The notes beneath the pieces are model-generated. The model had not been told where the DNA came from and did not search any database. It worked only from the letters and a program-made list of their open reading frames with translations. Made by a program: the position numbers and the translations under genes. Below are positions 63,961 through 64,000 of a stretch of 64,000 nt of DNA, piece after piece (the stretch's first letter is position 1; each line of letters starts with the position of its first letter). The stretch spans positions 1,302,001 to 1,366,000 of the forward strand of contig NZ_CP038026.1 in NCBI RefSeq assembly GCF_004421005.1, given 5' to 3'. This stretch comes from Pseudoduganella plicata (lineage in GTDB: Bacteria; Pseudomonadota; Gammaproteobacteria; Burkholderiales; Burkholderiaceae_D).

Positions 63961-64000
63961 TCTTTATCGGTCCCCTTTTCGTTCTTGATGATGCCGCGGA
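63957..64000 (-). CDS. 3' end of an unidentified gene upstream of trxC (partial)
   Basis: The leftward frame from the window edge reads RGIIKNEKGTDKE and stops with TGA (63959-63957), which overlaps the trxC ATG as ATGA. The overlap supports a real gene in operon with trxC. Too little is visible to name it. Confidence 0.5.
   Translation of the reverse strand, partial: RGIIKNEKGTDKE

Noticed and set aside
1..64000. tRNA, rRNA, transposase or integrase genes, and phage attachment sites.
   Set aside because: None was recognised by reading; a dedicated tRNA or transposase search would settle it.

Overview
The window is high-GC DNA with dense, tightly packed genes. The flagellar operon layout, the RecBCD system, DUF3460, EpsC-type serine acetyltransferase, the short-chain ChrA pair and scattered GGAGCCTGGCACCGG / GTCTGTCACCG type repeats all suggest a motile betaproteobacterium of the Oxalobacteraceae (Massilia / Duganella / Janthinobacterium group). 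This is inferred from protein resemblance and genome style. No rRNA or tRNA gene was seen, and no intact mobile element or CRISPR array.

Layout. Bases 1-9529 hold the flagellar rod-hook-ring cluster: flgA leftward (cut by the window edge) and flgBCDEFGHIJKL rightward, mostly with overlapping or closely spaced starts. FlgJ has only the rod-scaffold domain. An unassigned gene with a hook-protein-like segment follows flgL. Bases 10644-19868 carry c-di-GMP and envelope genes: a PAS-GGDEF-EAL protein, a degenerate EAL protein, a Tat-exported DUF882 peptidase, a class II glutamine amidotransferase, a 41-residue membrane peptide coupled to a RodA-type SEDS protein, a protealysin-type M4 protease with an emfourin-like inhibitor gene, and a GNAT acetyltransferase. 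Bases 20039-22243 have a sulfate-binding protein and a PbpG-type endopeptidase. Bases 22443-31533 are a recC-recB-recD operon with ATGA overlaps. Bases 31613-49427 are rich in signalling: a BarA-like hybrid kinase, a MOSC fusion, exonuclease III with a histone-H1-like tail, an S9 peptidase, a very large cytoplasmic hybrid kinase with six near-identical 92-residue HAMP-type repeats, a degenerate CheR, two GSTs and a Cache-type chemoreceptor. Bases 49500-64000 are mixed metabolism and stress genes: two YceI proteins, an HD phosphohydrolase behind a LexA box, a GH3-PA14 glycosidase with a small secreted partner, a truncated receiver protein, a split chromate transporter, serine acetyltransferase, two MFS exporters (one coupled to a SufR-like Fe-S regulator) and thioredoxin 2.

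The most interesting non-coding signals lie at 54199-55500. Two related ~150-bp elements with DnaA-box-like motifs flank a truncated response regulator. The second copy lies between a near-consensus LexA box (55197-55212) and an intrinsic terminator (55470-55500), with no obvious protein gene between them. This suggests an SOS-controlled non-coding RNA. A second LexA box (50203-50218) sits directly upstream of the HD phosphohydrolase gene. Other points worth testing are the PBP-anchor-like peptide coupled to rodA, an orphan minus-strand terminator at 47011-47048, and a chemoreceptor that appears to read through a terminator hairpin.
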